From Schizochytrium sp. TIO01 (Eukaryota > Sar > Bigyra > Thraustochytrida > Thraustochytriidae): 64,000 bases of DNA. Below are positions 52,564 through 63,600 of this stretch, piece after piece. Numbering within the stretch: position 1 is the stretch's first letter; every line of letters begins with the position of its first letter. A program made the translations under genes and the position numbers. The notes under the pieces are model-generated. The model saw nothing but the letters and a program-made list of their open reading frames with translations, was not told where the DNA came from and did no database searches. Where the stretch lies: assembly GCA_004764695.1 (NCBI GenBank), contig SMSO01000032.1, positions 8,142,668 to 8,206,667 on the forward strand, written 5' to 3'.

Positions 52564-52704
52564 CCTTTCCTTTTCTCTTCTTTTCTCTTCTTTTCTCTTC
52601 TTTTCTCTTCTCTTCTCTTCTTTTCTCTTCTCTTCTCTTCTCTTCTTTTCTTTTCTTTTCTTTTCTTTTCTTTTCTTTTCTTTTCTCTTCTTTTCTTTTC
52701 TTTT
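52564..52704. repeat. 141-nt uninterrupted polypyrimidine tract
   Basis: The plus strand carries only C and T over about 141 nt, built of TTTTC and TCTTC blocks; its left part alternates TTTTCTCTTC and its right part is mainly TTTTC. Such homopurine-homopyrimidine mirror-like tracts can form triplex DNA. Confidence 0.95.
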
Positions 52705-54904
52705 GTTTGCCCCCCGAATCAACTTTAATCAAAATATGATACTGCGTACCTTTTCAAGTTGATTTTTAAAATTAAAAATAATGACATAATTGAAATAATT
52801 TAAACAATTAAGGATAAGAGCATCCATTGTGGTCTCCTAACAGATGTCGGCTGAAAGAGAAACTACTAAGGTTAAAGTTAATAGGCCCCTAATTCGGGAA
52901 TGCGGTTGCACACTTTCTTCGCTTATGGGAGACGGCCGCGCGTGCGTATACTAATCGTTACCATAGCAACACACGGGTTAATAACTTAGAATTGATAATC
53001 ACCTTAATTGTATAATTTATTAAATAGTCCTGTAATGTGAGGCTGGCTTTAATTAAGGTGGTGTATGCCACGCGCAGCCAATATTCCAGGCCTCTAGAAC
53101 TTACTTATGCGCTGATAAGGAAGGTAGAGTAAGCAACTGAGTATAGACTCTATAGTAGTACTAATCAAGACATCACTATGGCCCACATAATTGAGAAAAA
53201 GAGAAGTAAGAAAATAACTTCAAGAATAACTCATAATCGTACGGTCGCTATCGAACACCTATTTAGTGCTACGCGGAGGGGTGGGCACGGCGCTTCTTTT
53301 AATTTATGTATATATACATATATAGACTTAAAGATGAATAATCAATTAATCACAAAGAATAGTGTCATATCCTCTAAATGGAGGTGCTATTGGTAAGAGT
53401 CTAATAAGACTATAAGTTGATCATTCAGAGTGTACCACTACTACTATGTATTCTATAGATTACCTATCTGTCTGTTTATTTCTTTCTTTGTTTCTTTAAT
53501 TAGAATTCGTTTTTTAAGTATATTGTCAATTATTTTATGTCAATTAAAAAAAGAGAAAAAGTGAGTCGATGTGTATGGTATATATAGTTGATTGATTGAT
53601 TCTCCTTCTGCAGTTCTTGGTTCATAATGTTTGAGTCCAGTTCTCTCAGGAGTCCGAGGGACCTGAGGCCGCCGAGACAAGGTTGGGGGCCTGTGCCAGG
53701 ACTCTTCAGAGCCTCCTCTGGCCATAGCAAGAGGGCAGAGCAGAGCCAAGTCGGCCGGATTCCCGTTATTCACTCTGGTTTGGTTTTTAGTTTATTAATT
53801 TATATTGATTTATTTCTAAGTTTTCAATCAGCTAAAAGAAAAGGAAAACGAAAACGAAACGAAAGAAAAGAAAGTTGTTATTTGGTTATCTAATCTAAGG
53901 CAGAGGGAGACAAGTACAGACAGAAAGAAAAGGGCCTTCGTGGAAAGCAAAGAACAAACACGGCTAATGGCTCTGCGTTTCTGAAATGAAAGGCTGCGCT
54001 TCTTGGTATATGTCTCTATCTCTGATCATAGTTGTTTAGTTGAAACAATGAGACATAACTTTGTAGATATCTATGCGAATCAGGGAAATATCAGATGACA
54101 AACTGCTCCTAAGAAGAAGAAAGAAAGAGTCAAAGGGTAGAGTAAAGAATAGCAATGGGGCTATTAGGTTTTCCCCGAGCTACTGGTACTGGATATCTAT
54201 GATAAATAGTAAAACACATTTTAGGCCTTTTCAGATAAAGGAAGGCTTTAAAAGAGGCCCAAAGGAAAGAGAAAGAGATGAGATGAAGAAGAAAGGGTAG
54301 TACCAACTAGTAGTACTTACTATCGCTTAATACGTAGGTAGGCACGACGAACTCTTTGTGGTGTTTAGATGGGTCTAGATGGGTCTAAATTCGCATGCGC
54401 TTTTATGGATTGGCATTCGATTGAATACACTTACTTGAACACAATTGAGCACAATACGACACAATACAATGCAGTTCGAGTTAATTCAATTAGCTCGACG
54501 CAACTCGATAGCATAGAATTAGGCCCTGCGTGGGTATATTTGGACGTTTGTGGAGTCTGGGGCCGTGTAAAAAGGGAGGCTTACGAGCAGGTTTGAGGGT
54601 GATTGCGCTGTCTATAAGTTAGACTTATAGGCCTCTTTTAATCCTAATACTCACTGGAAGAATAGAATACTTTTGTTCTTTTTCTTTTTGAAATAAAAAC
54701 CAATCAAAGACTACCTTCCTACTGACACTTCTGTAGTGCATTTCAAATAGGATGTAAGTAAGTAGAAAATAGAAAAAATAGGTGAATAAGAATATGACAG
54801 TATATGGTGAATATTATACAACATACAAATATGAAAATAAGGAATAAAGCACAGAATCATAAGACACATCGATAAACACACCCAAAAAATTGAATGAAAG
54901 AAGA

Positions 54905-55043
54905 ATAAATTACAGAAGTTAAAGAGAAATAAATTACAGAAGTTAAAGGGAAATAAAGAAGTTAAAGAGAAATAAATTACAGAAGTTAAAGGGAAATAAA
55001 TTACAGAAGTTAAAGAGAAATAAATTACAGAAGCTAAAGAGAA
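54905..55043. repeat. 24-bp minisatellite, six units
   Basis: Units of ATAAATTACAGAAGTTAAAG plus four bases (AGAA or GGAA), starting at 54905, 54929, 54953, 54972, 54996 and 55020. The third unit is 5 bp shorter. Substitutions alternate between AGAG and AGGG in successive units, hinting at higher-order duplication. The period is a multiple of three, so a minus-strand frame stays open. Confidence 0.93.
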
Positions 55044-55309
55044 AGAAAGTAGAAATAGACTCGCAGCTCCTTGCCAGGCGGCGCGGCGGGAGCGCTGGAA
55101 ACGCAGCACTGGTCCAAGGTCGCCGGAAAACGCCAAGGCCAGAGAGGTAGCTGGCTAAACGAGGAGCTCTCCACCCAGTGGGTGTTTTACTCTCAAGCGG
55201 TGGCGCTTGCGAAGAAGCGGATTTCAAATTCATTGGTCATTTTATTCGTTCATCCTTTTGGTGATCCACCCACCCTGCAACTCATCCATCAGCTACGTTG
55301 GCCAGAAGC

Positions 55310-55480
55310 TGAAAGGAGGACACAGTATTGAGCACGCGGGGACCTCGCGACGTTGCCAAGGGCCTCTTGCGCGACTATATCGCAGGCAGTAGACTCTCGC
55401 TTGCTTCCGCACAGCTCCAAAAGGCCCTTCTTGAAAAGCGGAAGAAGGCGAAACATATTAGAGGAATTCTTAGGAGACAA
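55310..55480 (+). other. possible upstream exon of the phosphodiesterase gene
   Basis: A 57-codon open stretch with protein-like, lysine/arginine-rich content (PRDVAKGLLRDYIAGSRL; LQKALLEKRKKAKHIRGIL) ends at CAA just before GTAAGT (55481), a perfect donor. An acceptor TTCCTAG ends at 55898, followed by ATC GTG GCA in the phosphodiesterase frame. Donor and acceptor are both phase 0, so a 418-bp intron would extend the large protein upstream. No ATG is seen in this stretch, so a further exon or a non-coding first exon would be needed. Chance remains possible. Confidence 0.3.
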
Positions 55481-55970
55481 GTAAGTAAAACTCTAAGAAG
55501 GGAGTGCGTGCTCTCTTTGACGGATCGATTGATCAATTGTTATTATTGGTATTGTTGAGCTGGTGTTGAACGTCAATAATTGGGTACCTTTGAAGTATTC
55601 GTGGCGAACAAGTGCAGAGGGTTCTACGTTGTTTGCAAACGGTTAAGACTGTATAAGGTTGTACTTTGACAGACGCTAGTCAAACATTTCTTGAAGGAGC
55701 TTGGTGACTTAGGAACAGTCCTTGGAAAAATTAACTACTGGATCACTTGAAGCGCTCACGGGGTGCGCAAAAGCTATCTGTTTGTCTGTCAAATTCCTTG
55801 GTATTGTTGGTGAGGTTTGTGTGTAAGCCAATCTGTCCACGGGAGGAAGGAGATAGATTTATTTCTCTGTAATCCCTTCGGTTGAGTCAAGTTCCTAGAT
55901 CGTGGCAAAACTCAACCAAGGTCTCCGACCCCTGGAAAGGGGTGCGGAGGGCCACTATAAAAAGGGCCCA

Positions 55971-58900
55971 ATGCAGGACGGAGGAATGGGTCAATATGAA
56001 AAGCCAAATCACACTGATAAAGGCCCAAAACAGAATGATGATGCCGACAATGACCTTGCAAATATTGATTATGATGTTGAGTTAGGTGACGTAGATTACG
56101 ACGAGGATGCCATGTCACGCTCTTCGTCAGTTGTGTCAACAACCAGCTCAGCTCGCCGAAGACGCAGAAGCAGCAGTGGGAGCAGTATGCACAGCGTTGT
56201 TGAGGTGCCAATAGTTGATGAACTTTTTGAGAGCACAACTGTACTTCGGGAAAATGCTCGCCTTGCAGAAATCACTCGTGCTCAATCAGGAGGTTTTGTA
56301 GGTGCCAATGGGTTTTCAGATTCACAGCCTTTGGCAAACGACAAACAATTACAAGGTCTCGCACCACAGGGTGGAGATCATGAGGCCTTGACAAAAGTTG
56401 GGCATTCTATTGCAGAACATGACGGTAACGGTGATATAGGTGGCGATGCACAAGAGGGAGAAGTAGCTAGCGAGTCCACCGGGAATGACTCGCGACGGGG
56501 TGGTTTTTTTATGCTGCAATCTCGCCTCGCAGCTCTCTTTGTAAATCCTTATGTAGAAATGACAATGGCGGTAACGAGTCTCATGTACATGTGTTTGGTC
56601 TATGTCCAGGTTTCTCTAGCACTTCCTGGTGCCATAGATGATCTCAATATCTGGCGTGGATTTTCACTTGCAAGTATTGTTCTTCTTTGTGTATTCTCAA
56701 CCGATGTAATTTTGCGCATGTTTGTGTTTGGCCGTTCGTACTGGGCTACTCTTGCAAATTGCATCGAGTTCGCCATTGTTATGGCTGCTCTCGCACTCGA
56801 AGCCGTTGTGTATGTGCGTATCTCTAGGGCAACGGAATCTGACCGTCCTGGCGTTAATGCAGTGACTATCATCAATAGTCTTCTGAAGCTCCTTTTATTT
56901 TTGTTCCGATACCGTCGCTTTGAATACGTATTCTCCTTCAAGTATATTCAAGAGCAAGCTCGCCTATCCAGTGCCCATGATGGACTTACGGCCTCGGATC
57001 GTTTGTTAGACCTTCTCCGAAGTTTTCGTCATAAATATCCTTTGACTACCCGCGAGGCACAAGAGATTACTTGGGTGAGTTTCTTAATTGCTTCGAGAAG
57101 ACTGTACAGCAGCGCAGCTGTACCCTCAACAGAAGATCACCAAACCGAAAAGCTCTTCGAAGGTCTTGATGAAGATACCACAAATTGGTTATTAGCAACT
57201 TATTCTCGTGTACAATTACAACAAGATGATAATCGTGCAGCCCTGGGCTCACCAGAGCTCACACCCTCTGGTTCCTCAAGGCTTAGTGATCTTGGTGAGA
57301 GTGAAAGTGAATTAATGCCAACGTTTTCCCTGAATGATGGTGGAGAGCATGGAGATGATCCTGAGTATATGACATCTCTTCCCAGAGACGAACCAGACTC
57401 AGAAAGGGAAGCCCATTTGCACCAAGACTCGCTTGATGCGGCGCCGGCCCTTAGTTCTGCTCATACAGCTATCCCTCCTAGTTCACCACGGGGACCATCT
57501 GCAGTGTTGAAAGATAATAGCAGCCATGCTGGAAATCTCAACAGGGCAAGTCATACAGACACTGAGCTGGTCCTTCCTGTGTTGCCTACTGTAGACTCCG
57601 CAAAGAGTGTTTTGGGTGCTGCATCGACACGGACAGAAGGTAGCTCCGAGCATCCGGAGGAGATGAAGTCACCATTACTACTTCCAAGTGAGGCTGGAAA
57701 GAATCATTACCCACCTGCATCTGATCTTGGTCGGCATATTTCTGGTGGCTCTGTTGGTGTTCAAGCTCGCGATTTGTCACAATTTATTGAGGCTTTACAT
57801 CGGGAAACATACTCACCAGCGGGTACCCAGACACGAGTTCTTGGCGCATCTACAGCTCCAATGCGTGTGCAAGATCTGGTAGGCCGCAAGTTCCCACCAG
57901 CGAAAAGCTATACTGATCTTCGAGAGATCGGCTCGGATATGGACCCCAATGTGCCTTTGTCTCCAGTTCAATCCCGGACTATGGCAATTAATAGTAGACG
58001 GGTTGTCGCAGGGGATACTGAGGAGCTTTCAACTTTTCATGATCGACAAGTGAGTGGCGAGATGAGTGACTCTGTGACATCAAGATCAGCAAATATTGCT
58101 ACCCAGAGACCCGAAGCGAAATCATTCGAAGACGACGAAGGTTTATCACCAACTACACCTCGGAAGCGGTCTCAATTAAATGTATGCACTACCATGTCCA
58201 AGTTTGAAGAATGTGATGAGGATGACGATCATAACTCACGGGTCAATGACCATGGTGAAGGCCAAGAACGGCCGATAGAAACTCTTACTTCGCGTGGGGC
58301 ACAACGTTTGGATGAAATCAGTCCTCATGAACATGGGGTTGTTCAGGTGGACCAGGCTGACGATGATGACGATAATGATTCTGTAATCAGTACACATGAG
58401 AATATAGTTGAGAGTACTGATCGAGCCGGTGTTGCTAGCCATGCTAGAAATTCTAATGATATTGGAGAAGATGATCTTCCTTCCCCACCTGCACCACCCT
58501 TGGTGTTATCAGATCATGCAAGGGATGCGGATGATATCACAGGAGGTGGAGATGAAGACGAATGTGCCAGGGGCTTGGCCGAAAGTGACTTCACTGATGA
58601 ACTTATGCCTCATCAAATAGAATCCCCTGGATTAAGGGCAATGCCTCCAGTTCTGCAAACTCTCACTGCTCATAGTCGCAGCTCAAGCACAAGCGTTCCA
58701 GGCCAGCGGCGTTATTCGCAACGAAAACACTTTACTGATGCAGTGCATAGTAGTCGCGCAGCAGCGAACGTGACGTGGTTTGATACCCCTAATGGAACAG
58801 GAGTACACCATCAGCGTACATACACGACTGGAGATGGGCCCAATAATATTGCGCAGAACAGCTTTATGGAAAACCCTCATCGTGACACTCCTGCTCACCA

Positions 58901-60605
58901 AATGGAGCTAGTAGATGCTGACGGAGTGGATAGGCTCAAACTTCTGGCAGGAGAGCTGAACAAATTGAAGGCTCTTCGTTGGACACAGAGTGGGATTGAT
59001 CATATCAATGATACTATGGATGAATGGGACTTTGATGTCTTTGAAGCTGATGCCTTCTCAGCAGGCCGACCTCTTTCTTTGGTGTTTTTAGGAGCACTTC
59101 GCAAGAACCGCATCTTTGAGCAATTTCGTGGTTTGCGGTACAGCACAATTGTTTCAATGATCAGCCATGTAGAAAATGGCTACCGGGTGACAAACTCTTA
59201 TCATAACAGGATCCATGCCGCAGATGTTGTACAAACAACCCACTACTTTATGACCCACACACTTTTGCGAAACGCAATCACGACACAGGACATTTTTTGT
59301 GCTCTTGTTGCATCAGCAATTCATGATTTTCAACATCCAGGCATGAATAATGCATTCTTAATTGCTACTGGTGATAAATTGGCCTTGCGTTATAATGATC
59401 GAGCTGTACTCGAACACATGCATGTCGCTGCTGCCTTCGAGATGATGCGGACTAAACGATGTGATGTCTTGAAGGCAGTTGGCTCAACTGATCGTTATTT
59501 GGAAGCTCGAGAGACAGTTATCCAAATGGTTCTAGCAACTGATATGAGCCACCATTTCGACGGACTGGAACAGTTCAAAACGGAGGTGGTAGGTTACTTT
59601 GACCGACTTCGCCAGAAGCGGCGCAAGGGCCATAATAACACTGTTACTGGCTCGAGTCTAGACTCCATGCTCTCTGGGGATGCAAACATGGACTCTGAAA
59701 TTGGAACGGGGATAACCTCGCCAGATACTAATGGCGGAGGCGATGACAATGCTAGTCACTCTGGAGATGTCACAGACCATGTCGCCCCAATCGAGGTACG
59801 CCGTACATTGCTGAAAACAACTCTCCATTGTGCAGATGTATCAAACCCTGCCAAAAACCCACGCCTTTGCCAACGCTGGGCAATGCTTGTTCAAGAAGAG
59901 TTTTTCCGCCAAGGTGATCGGGAGCGCGATGCGGGACTCAAGATCAGTACATTCATGGACCGTCGTAAGCCTGCATTTCCAAAATCTCAGATCGGCTTCA
60001 TTACCATTATTGTTCGTCCCCTGTTCAATTCGTACTGTCAATTTCTTTCGACTTTAAAGCCCCAGGTGGATTGGTGTCTGTCTGCAAATCTGTCACATTG
60101 GGAGCAACGCCAAGCTGACGAAGAGCAAGGCTTGGTGGGGCCTGGTCTTGGAGGCTACGCGCATCATGGAATGATTTCGACTACAACATCACCAGGTCTA
60201 GGTCCAATTTCTCCCTCCTTTGGCCCTCTTAATAGTAGTAGTAGTATTACTGGAGGTCAGCATAGTGGTACCATACATGGAAGTTCAGGCATGCAGCAAC
60301 GTCGCAAGTCTTTTCGTTACGTTTCAAGTCGCATTAAATCTTCTCTCACACGATCGCAGAGCAGTGCAGTAAGTGGGGATGTTTTGCAGAAACAACAGCG
60401 TCGACTTGGGAAAAATGGCTTAAAGCTTGACCTCGACATGCTTGTTTCTCCCACCTCACCAGATACCCAGCACCCATCAACCGCATCAACGTTTTCTCCA
60501 ACAACACCAAACGCTCGTCCAGTGAGCTCTCCAGCTCACGCCGCCTTGAAACGTGCAGCAACCGATGCGGCACTTAACGTAGGCAATCCTCGATTTCTGT
60601 CATAA
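55971..60605 (+). CDS. class I 3',5'-cyclic-nucleotide phosphodiesterase with N-terminal S1-S4-like membrane domain
   Basis: A 1544-residue membrane enzyme hydrolysing cAMP and/or cGMP. A polar N-terminus (1-190) precedes about four hydrophobic helices at 196-322. The second and third read like ion-channel S2-S3 (STDVILRMFVFGRSYW, then NCIEFAIVM). The fourth, near 295-320, has a lysine and an RYRR cluster but not a regular S4 series. A conserved-looking helical region follows to about 430, then roughly 600 residues of acidic, Ser-rich disordered linker. The catalytic HD domain, about 1010-1380, has YHNRIHAADV (proton-donor H1078), HDFQHPG (H1118, D1119, H1122), HCADVSNP (D1289) and the invariant Q1340. 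An insertion of about 55 residues (after QKRRKGHNN) precedes the HCAD motif. The tail is Ser/Pro-rich. The frame extends to GTG 55902; ATG 55971 is the first ATG, but an upstream exon is possible. AATAAA at 60656 follows the TAA stop. Confidence 0.93.
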   Translation: MQDGGMGQYEKPNHTDKGPKQNDDADNDLANIDYDVELGDVDYDEDAMSRSSSVVSTTSSARRRRRSSSGSSMHSVVEVPIVDELFESTTVLRENARLAEITRAQSGGFVGANGFSDSQPLANDKQLQGLAPQGGDHEALTKVGHSIAEHDGNGDIGGDAQEGEVASESTGNDSRRGGFFMLQSRLAALFVNPYVEMTMAVTSLMYMCLVYVQVSLALPGAIDDLNIWRGFSLASIVLLCVFSTDVILRMFVFGRSYWATLANCIEFAIVMAALALEAVVYVRISRATESDRPGVNAVTIINSLLKLLLFLFRYRRFEYVFSFKYIQEQARLSSAHDGLTASDRLLDLLRSFRHKYPLTTREAQEITWVSFLIASRRLYSSAAVPSTEDHQTEKLFEGLDEDTTNWLLATYSRVQLQQDDNRAALGSPELTPSGSSRLSDLGESESELMPTFSLNDGGEHGDDPEYMTSLPRDEPDSEREAHLHQDSLDAAPALSSAHTAIPPSSPRGPSAVLKDNSSHAGNLNRASHTDTELVLPVLPTVDSAKSVLGAASTRTEGSSEHPEEMKSPLLLPSEAGKNHYPPASDLGRHISGGSVGVQARDLSQFIEALHRETYSPAGTQTRVLGASTAPMRVQDLVGRKFPPAKSYTDLREIGSDMDPNVPLSPVQSRTMAINSRRVVAGDTEELSTFHDRQVSGEMSDSVTSRSANIATQRPEAKSFEDDEGLSPTTPRKRSQLNVCTTMSKFEECDEDDDHNSRVNDHGEGQERPIETLTSRGAQRLDEISPHEHGVVQVDQADDDDDNDSVISTHENIVESTDRAGVASHARNSNDIGEDDLPSPPAPPLVLSDHARDADDITGGGDEDECARGLAESDFTDELMPHQIESPGLRAMPPVLQTLTAHSRSSSTSVPGQRRYSQRKHFTDAVHSSRAAANVTWFDTPNGTGVHHQRTYTTGDGPNNIAQNSFMENPHRDTPAHQMELVDADGVDRLKLLAGELNKLKALRWTQSGIDHINDTMDEWDFDVFEADAFSAGRPLSLVFLGALRKNRIFEQFRGLRYSTIVSMISHVENGYRVTNSYHNRIHAADVVQTTHYFMTHTLLRNAITTQDIFCALVASAIHDFQHPGMNNAFLIATGDKLALRYNDRAVLEHMHVAAAFEMMRTKRCDVLKAVGSTDRYLEARETVIQMVLATDMSHHFDGLEQFKTEVVGYFDRLRQKRRKGHNNTVTGSSLDSMLSGDANMDSEIGTGITSPDTNGGGDDNASHSGDVTDHVAPIEVRRTLLKTTLHCADVSNPAKNPRLCQRWAMLVQEEFFRQGDRERDAGLKISTFMDRRKPAFPKSQIGFITIIVRPLFNSYCQFLSTLKPQVDWCLSANLSHWEQRQADEEQGLVGPGLGGYAHHGMISTTTSPGLGPISPSFGPLNSSSSITGGQHSGTIHGSSGMQQRRKSFRYVSSRIKSSLTRSQSSAVSGDVLQKQQRRLGKNGLKLDLDMLVSPTSPDTQHPSTASTFSPTTPNARPVSSPAHAALKRAATDAALNVGNPRFLS

Positions 60606-63600
60606 GACTCCCCGCTTCCTTTTAATGTCAAGAATAATTTTGTAAGTTGTATAGTAATAAAAAGCGCATTTTCGACGTTCTTTTCTTTTTCGTGTTTTAT
60701 AATTTTTGTTCTCAGATGTTCTATCGCTGCATGTCAAGATAGCTTGTTCTCTAGTTTCGTTACTTAACATTTTATAAGAATTATACAATCTTACACATTA
60801 TAGTATTCAACTAAATGAGCAAGCAGTCTTTGGAGTACAGACAACATCTTGCAACTTTTCATCAATAGACTTTGTCATGATTGCTCATATTTAATGGGTA
60901 ACGTGAAGTCCAACTAACATCCATACGCTACGACAGATGATACAAAATAAAAAACTTGATCTTCATGTATTCTTTTGCATGATTGAAATGAAACGAACAG
61001 TGTATCTTAGAGGTTCGGGGAATTCTGTATGGTATACTACACTCGCAGTTATGTGTTTTAAAGAAAATTCATTAGAAAAGAAGCACGTGTTTCAATATTT
61101 ACTTTGATTGTCCTTTTGTTTTACAGGAAGCTAATGAAACGTATTCACTTTGTTATTGTGGGGGGAATAATTATTTTCAAGGAGCAGTGTTGGACGATGC
61201 CTTTTCATTTCTAAATATATTAGAAGTTCAAATTACTACATATATATACAAGTAAAAACAGAAAGAGTAAAAATAATGTTGATTTAAATTGTGCGCTCCA
61301 TTGAGGTGCCTAAAAACTACATTTTTGCAACTGCCTTGGTATAAGTCTAGCTTGAAAGAAGTTCAAAAATTTAAATGAAGTGCAAATCAACTTAACAGGA
61401 ACCTTTGTGAAATCATTGCTGAATGATAAAGTAAACCTCTCAGTTGCATGTCATTAAAAATAAACAATTCACGAAGGTTCTCTATATTTAGAATGGGTGC
61501 AGAATACTGCGCTTTAAACAATGTATTTCAGAGTTATCAGCAGACTATCCGAGAATAATAATGTGAATATTATGTAGAATATTCCGGGACTGATGTAAAG
61601 CATCCACATCGAAGTTGGTCTACATTAGCAATGTAGTAACTGTACATTTAAAAAAAGCAATATGCCTTTAAATCAAAAGCAATCGAAAGCTGTCAAGTAT
61701 GCATTCGGTAAATGCTCTCGTATGATATGAAACAATTATGACGGTGTGCTCCAGCTGTTAAATGCACTAAGGCATCACTACCATTCAAATCACTTTAATA
61801 GAGAATTGAATATTCTTCGAGAGGGAATAAGTACCGCAAATACCCCTCTTTATATTTCTTTATTTGTTAGCAAACATTTCACGAAGTTTTTAGAAATCAA
61901 TCACTTGCACAAATTGGCTGAGTCGGCATATGAAAATTCTTCTGTGACGTTTTCAAAAGAGCAAAACAAGGTGAACGCTCGTACTAAACATGTTTCTTTT
62001 GCATTTTTTACATTTTATTTTATTTACCGAAATGTGTAGTCAGTTGAGTAAAGTTCGTTTGGGAACTCTCAACCTTTCCCTGTATTAATACGAGAAACGA
62101 TAGTTTATTCTTTAAACTCTAAAACTAAAAAAAATAAATATTGGATTGACTTTTAATGGTAGACCAACAGTAAAACAAGATGTTTGAACATGCGGTCAGA
62201 GGAAGGAGCCAGATCTGCAGATCATATATTCAATCAACAACTTATGTATTAGAAGCTTGAGTGATAGGTTAACCTATGTTGTTACACAGCAAATATAAGA
62301 AAATAACAAAACAAGAGCTACCACATTTTGAGCCAAAATTGAACTGCCCTTTGGACTAGCTACATAAAAATGATCCAGCATTTTGAGATATATAGCTGTA
62401 TGAAAACTTCTTCAACTACTCTCTCAGCTAGTATTTTATGTAATCTGCAAAGCACTAGATGGAAATTGTTGTAAGGTATTTAGAGTTGGCGAGGATAGTT
62501 GACACCTTACCAAGAACTATATGAGATTGTTTGGTAGAGAATACTCACCTTAAATTCAGTCCTTGTTCTTTCTGCCCTAAACATAACCAACAAAGCAGGC
62601 TTTTAGTACTACCTACCTGAGGTTAACTTCAATGCTAATAGGTCGAATAGAAAACTATCAAAGGCCTGCAGGGTCGTACTAAAATATTAATCAGGAATAA
62701 TTTTACCAACGTTGGGAAGTTAGTAAGCCAACAATTCTGAGAAGATAAGCTAGATAAACGAAACGATAAAATCAGGCTTGAGAATATGTAGTCGCTGTCG
62801 TTTGAGGAAATACAATACCTAGGTAGTGGACGTTTCTTGTAAATCTGAATAGGGCTTCATCATTTCCGAAGCAGAGCTGCTTGTCCCTTCTTTTCTTGGC
62901 TCAGAACAGAGGGAGCTTTTTTGTAGACTATACAAGTACTAACAAATCGAAGTACTTGGTTCTGGAGATTACCTTCGAAAGAAAGCCCTGTAAGTCTTAA
63001 TCCAAATTATAATATTTTTACTAAATTCTAAAAAAGTTACTCCTTCCTAGTATGCCTCGAGCCATAGACTGTTTTATGCCTTGTGTCTTATTGGTTATTG
63101 AAAAATAAATGCTCTTTTGATTAGGTTATTCGTGTTTAGTTGATCCTTGCTTACTGGGACATACGGGTGTCATAGCAGCACTGTGCAGTTTTGTTTTGAC
63201 GAGGAAGCTGATAACACTACTAGGATGCCTTCCTGCTTGCTATGATAAACTTGTCGATGTTCTTCTTCCAGCTTGAAGGTTGAATTGTCCTTGGAATCCA
63301 CGTAACTTGGGCGTCGTAGAGAATCGCTAGACGTGATGCCAAAGCAAAAAGGACGGAAATCAAACTACAATAAAATGCTGCTGCCTGCTTTTTGGACCAC
63401 GTGTAGAAGAAGTGCTTCGTGAGTTGCATCGTCATCTAGTGCTTTCCTCTAACTGCTTAAAACATTTCGCGAATTTGATGGTACTAACTATTTAAGTGGC
63501 CTTGTAATGATTTCAGTTTGCGCAGATCCTCGGATGCGGTCCACGCACGAGCCTAGTTGCTCCGACTATGTTCCTATGCTATAATTAACCCTAGTACGTA

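Larger units (their letters stand above)
49601..55970. other. 6.4 kb repeat-rich spacer
   Basis: The longest gene-free stretch between supported genes. It carries an ATTGC repeat (51196-51230), GAAAAT repeats (about 51906-51929), CACT-type runs near 52355-52390, a 141-nt pure pyrimidine tract (52564-52704), an 11-bp duplication near 54366-54389 and a 24-bp minisatellite (54905-55043). Many short frames are open on both strands, but none resembles a protein. The exception is the exon-like frame just upstream of the phosphodiesterase (ending at 55480), listed separately. I see no terminal inverted or long direct repeats that would mark an intact transposon. Confidence 0.45.

Noticed and set aside
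52438-52722. Lys/Arg/Glu-rich 94-codon minus-strand frame
   Set aside because: It is a translation of the purine strand of the polypyrimidine tract.
55902-55970. GTG start for the phosphodiesterase
   Set aside because: Not an ATG; the codons are more likely leader or the start of a second exon (see the exon finding).
61746-62039. 97-codon plus-strand frame after the phosphodiesterase
   Set aside because: AT-rich composition with Asn/Phe/Tyr/His bias expected by chance; no domain or upstream signal.
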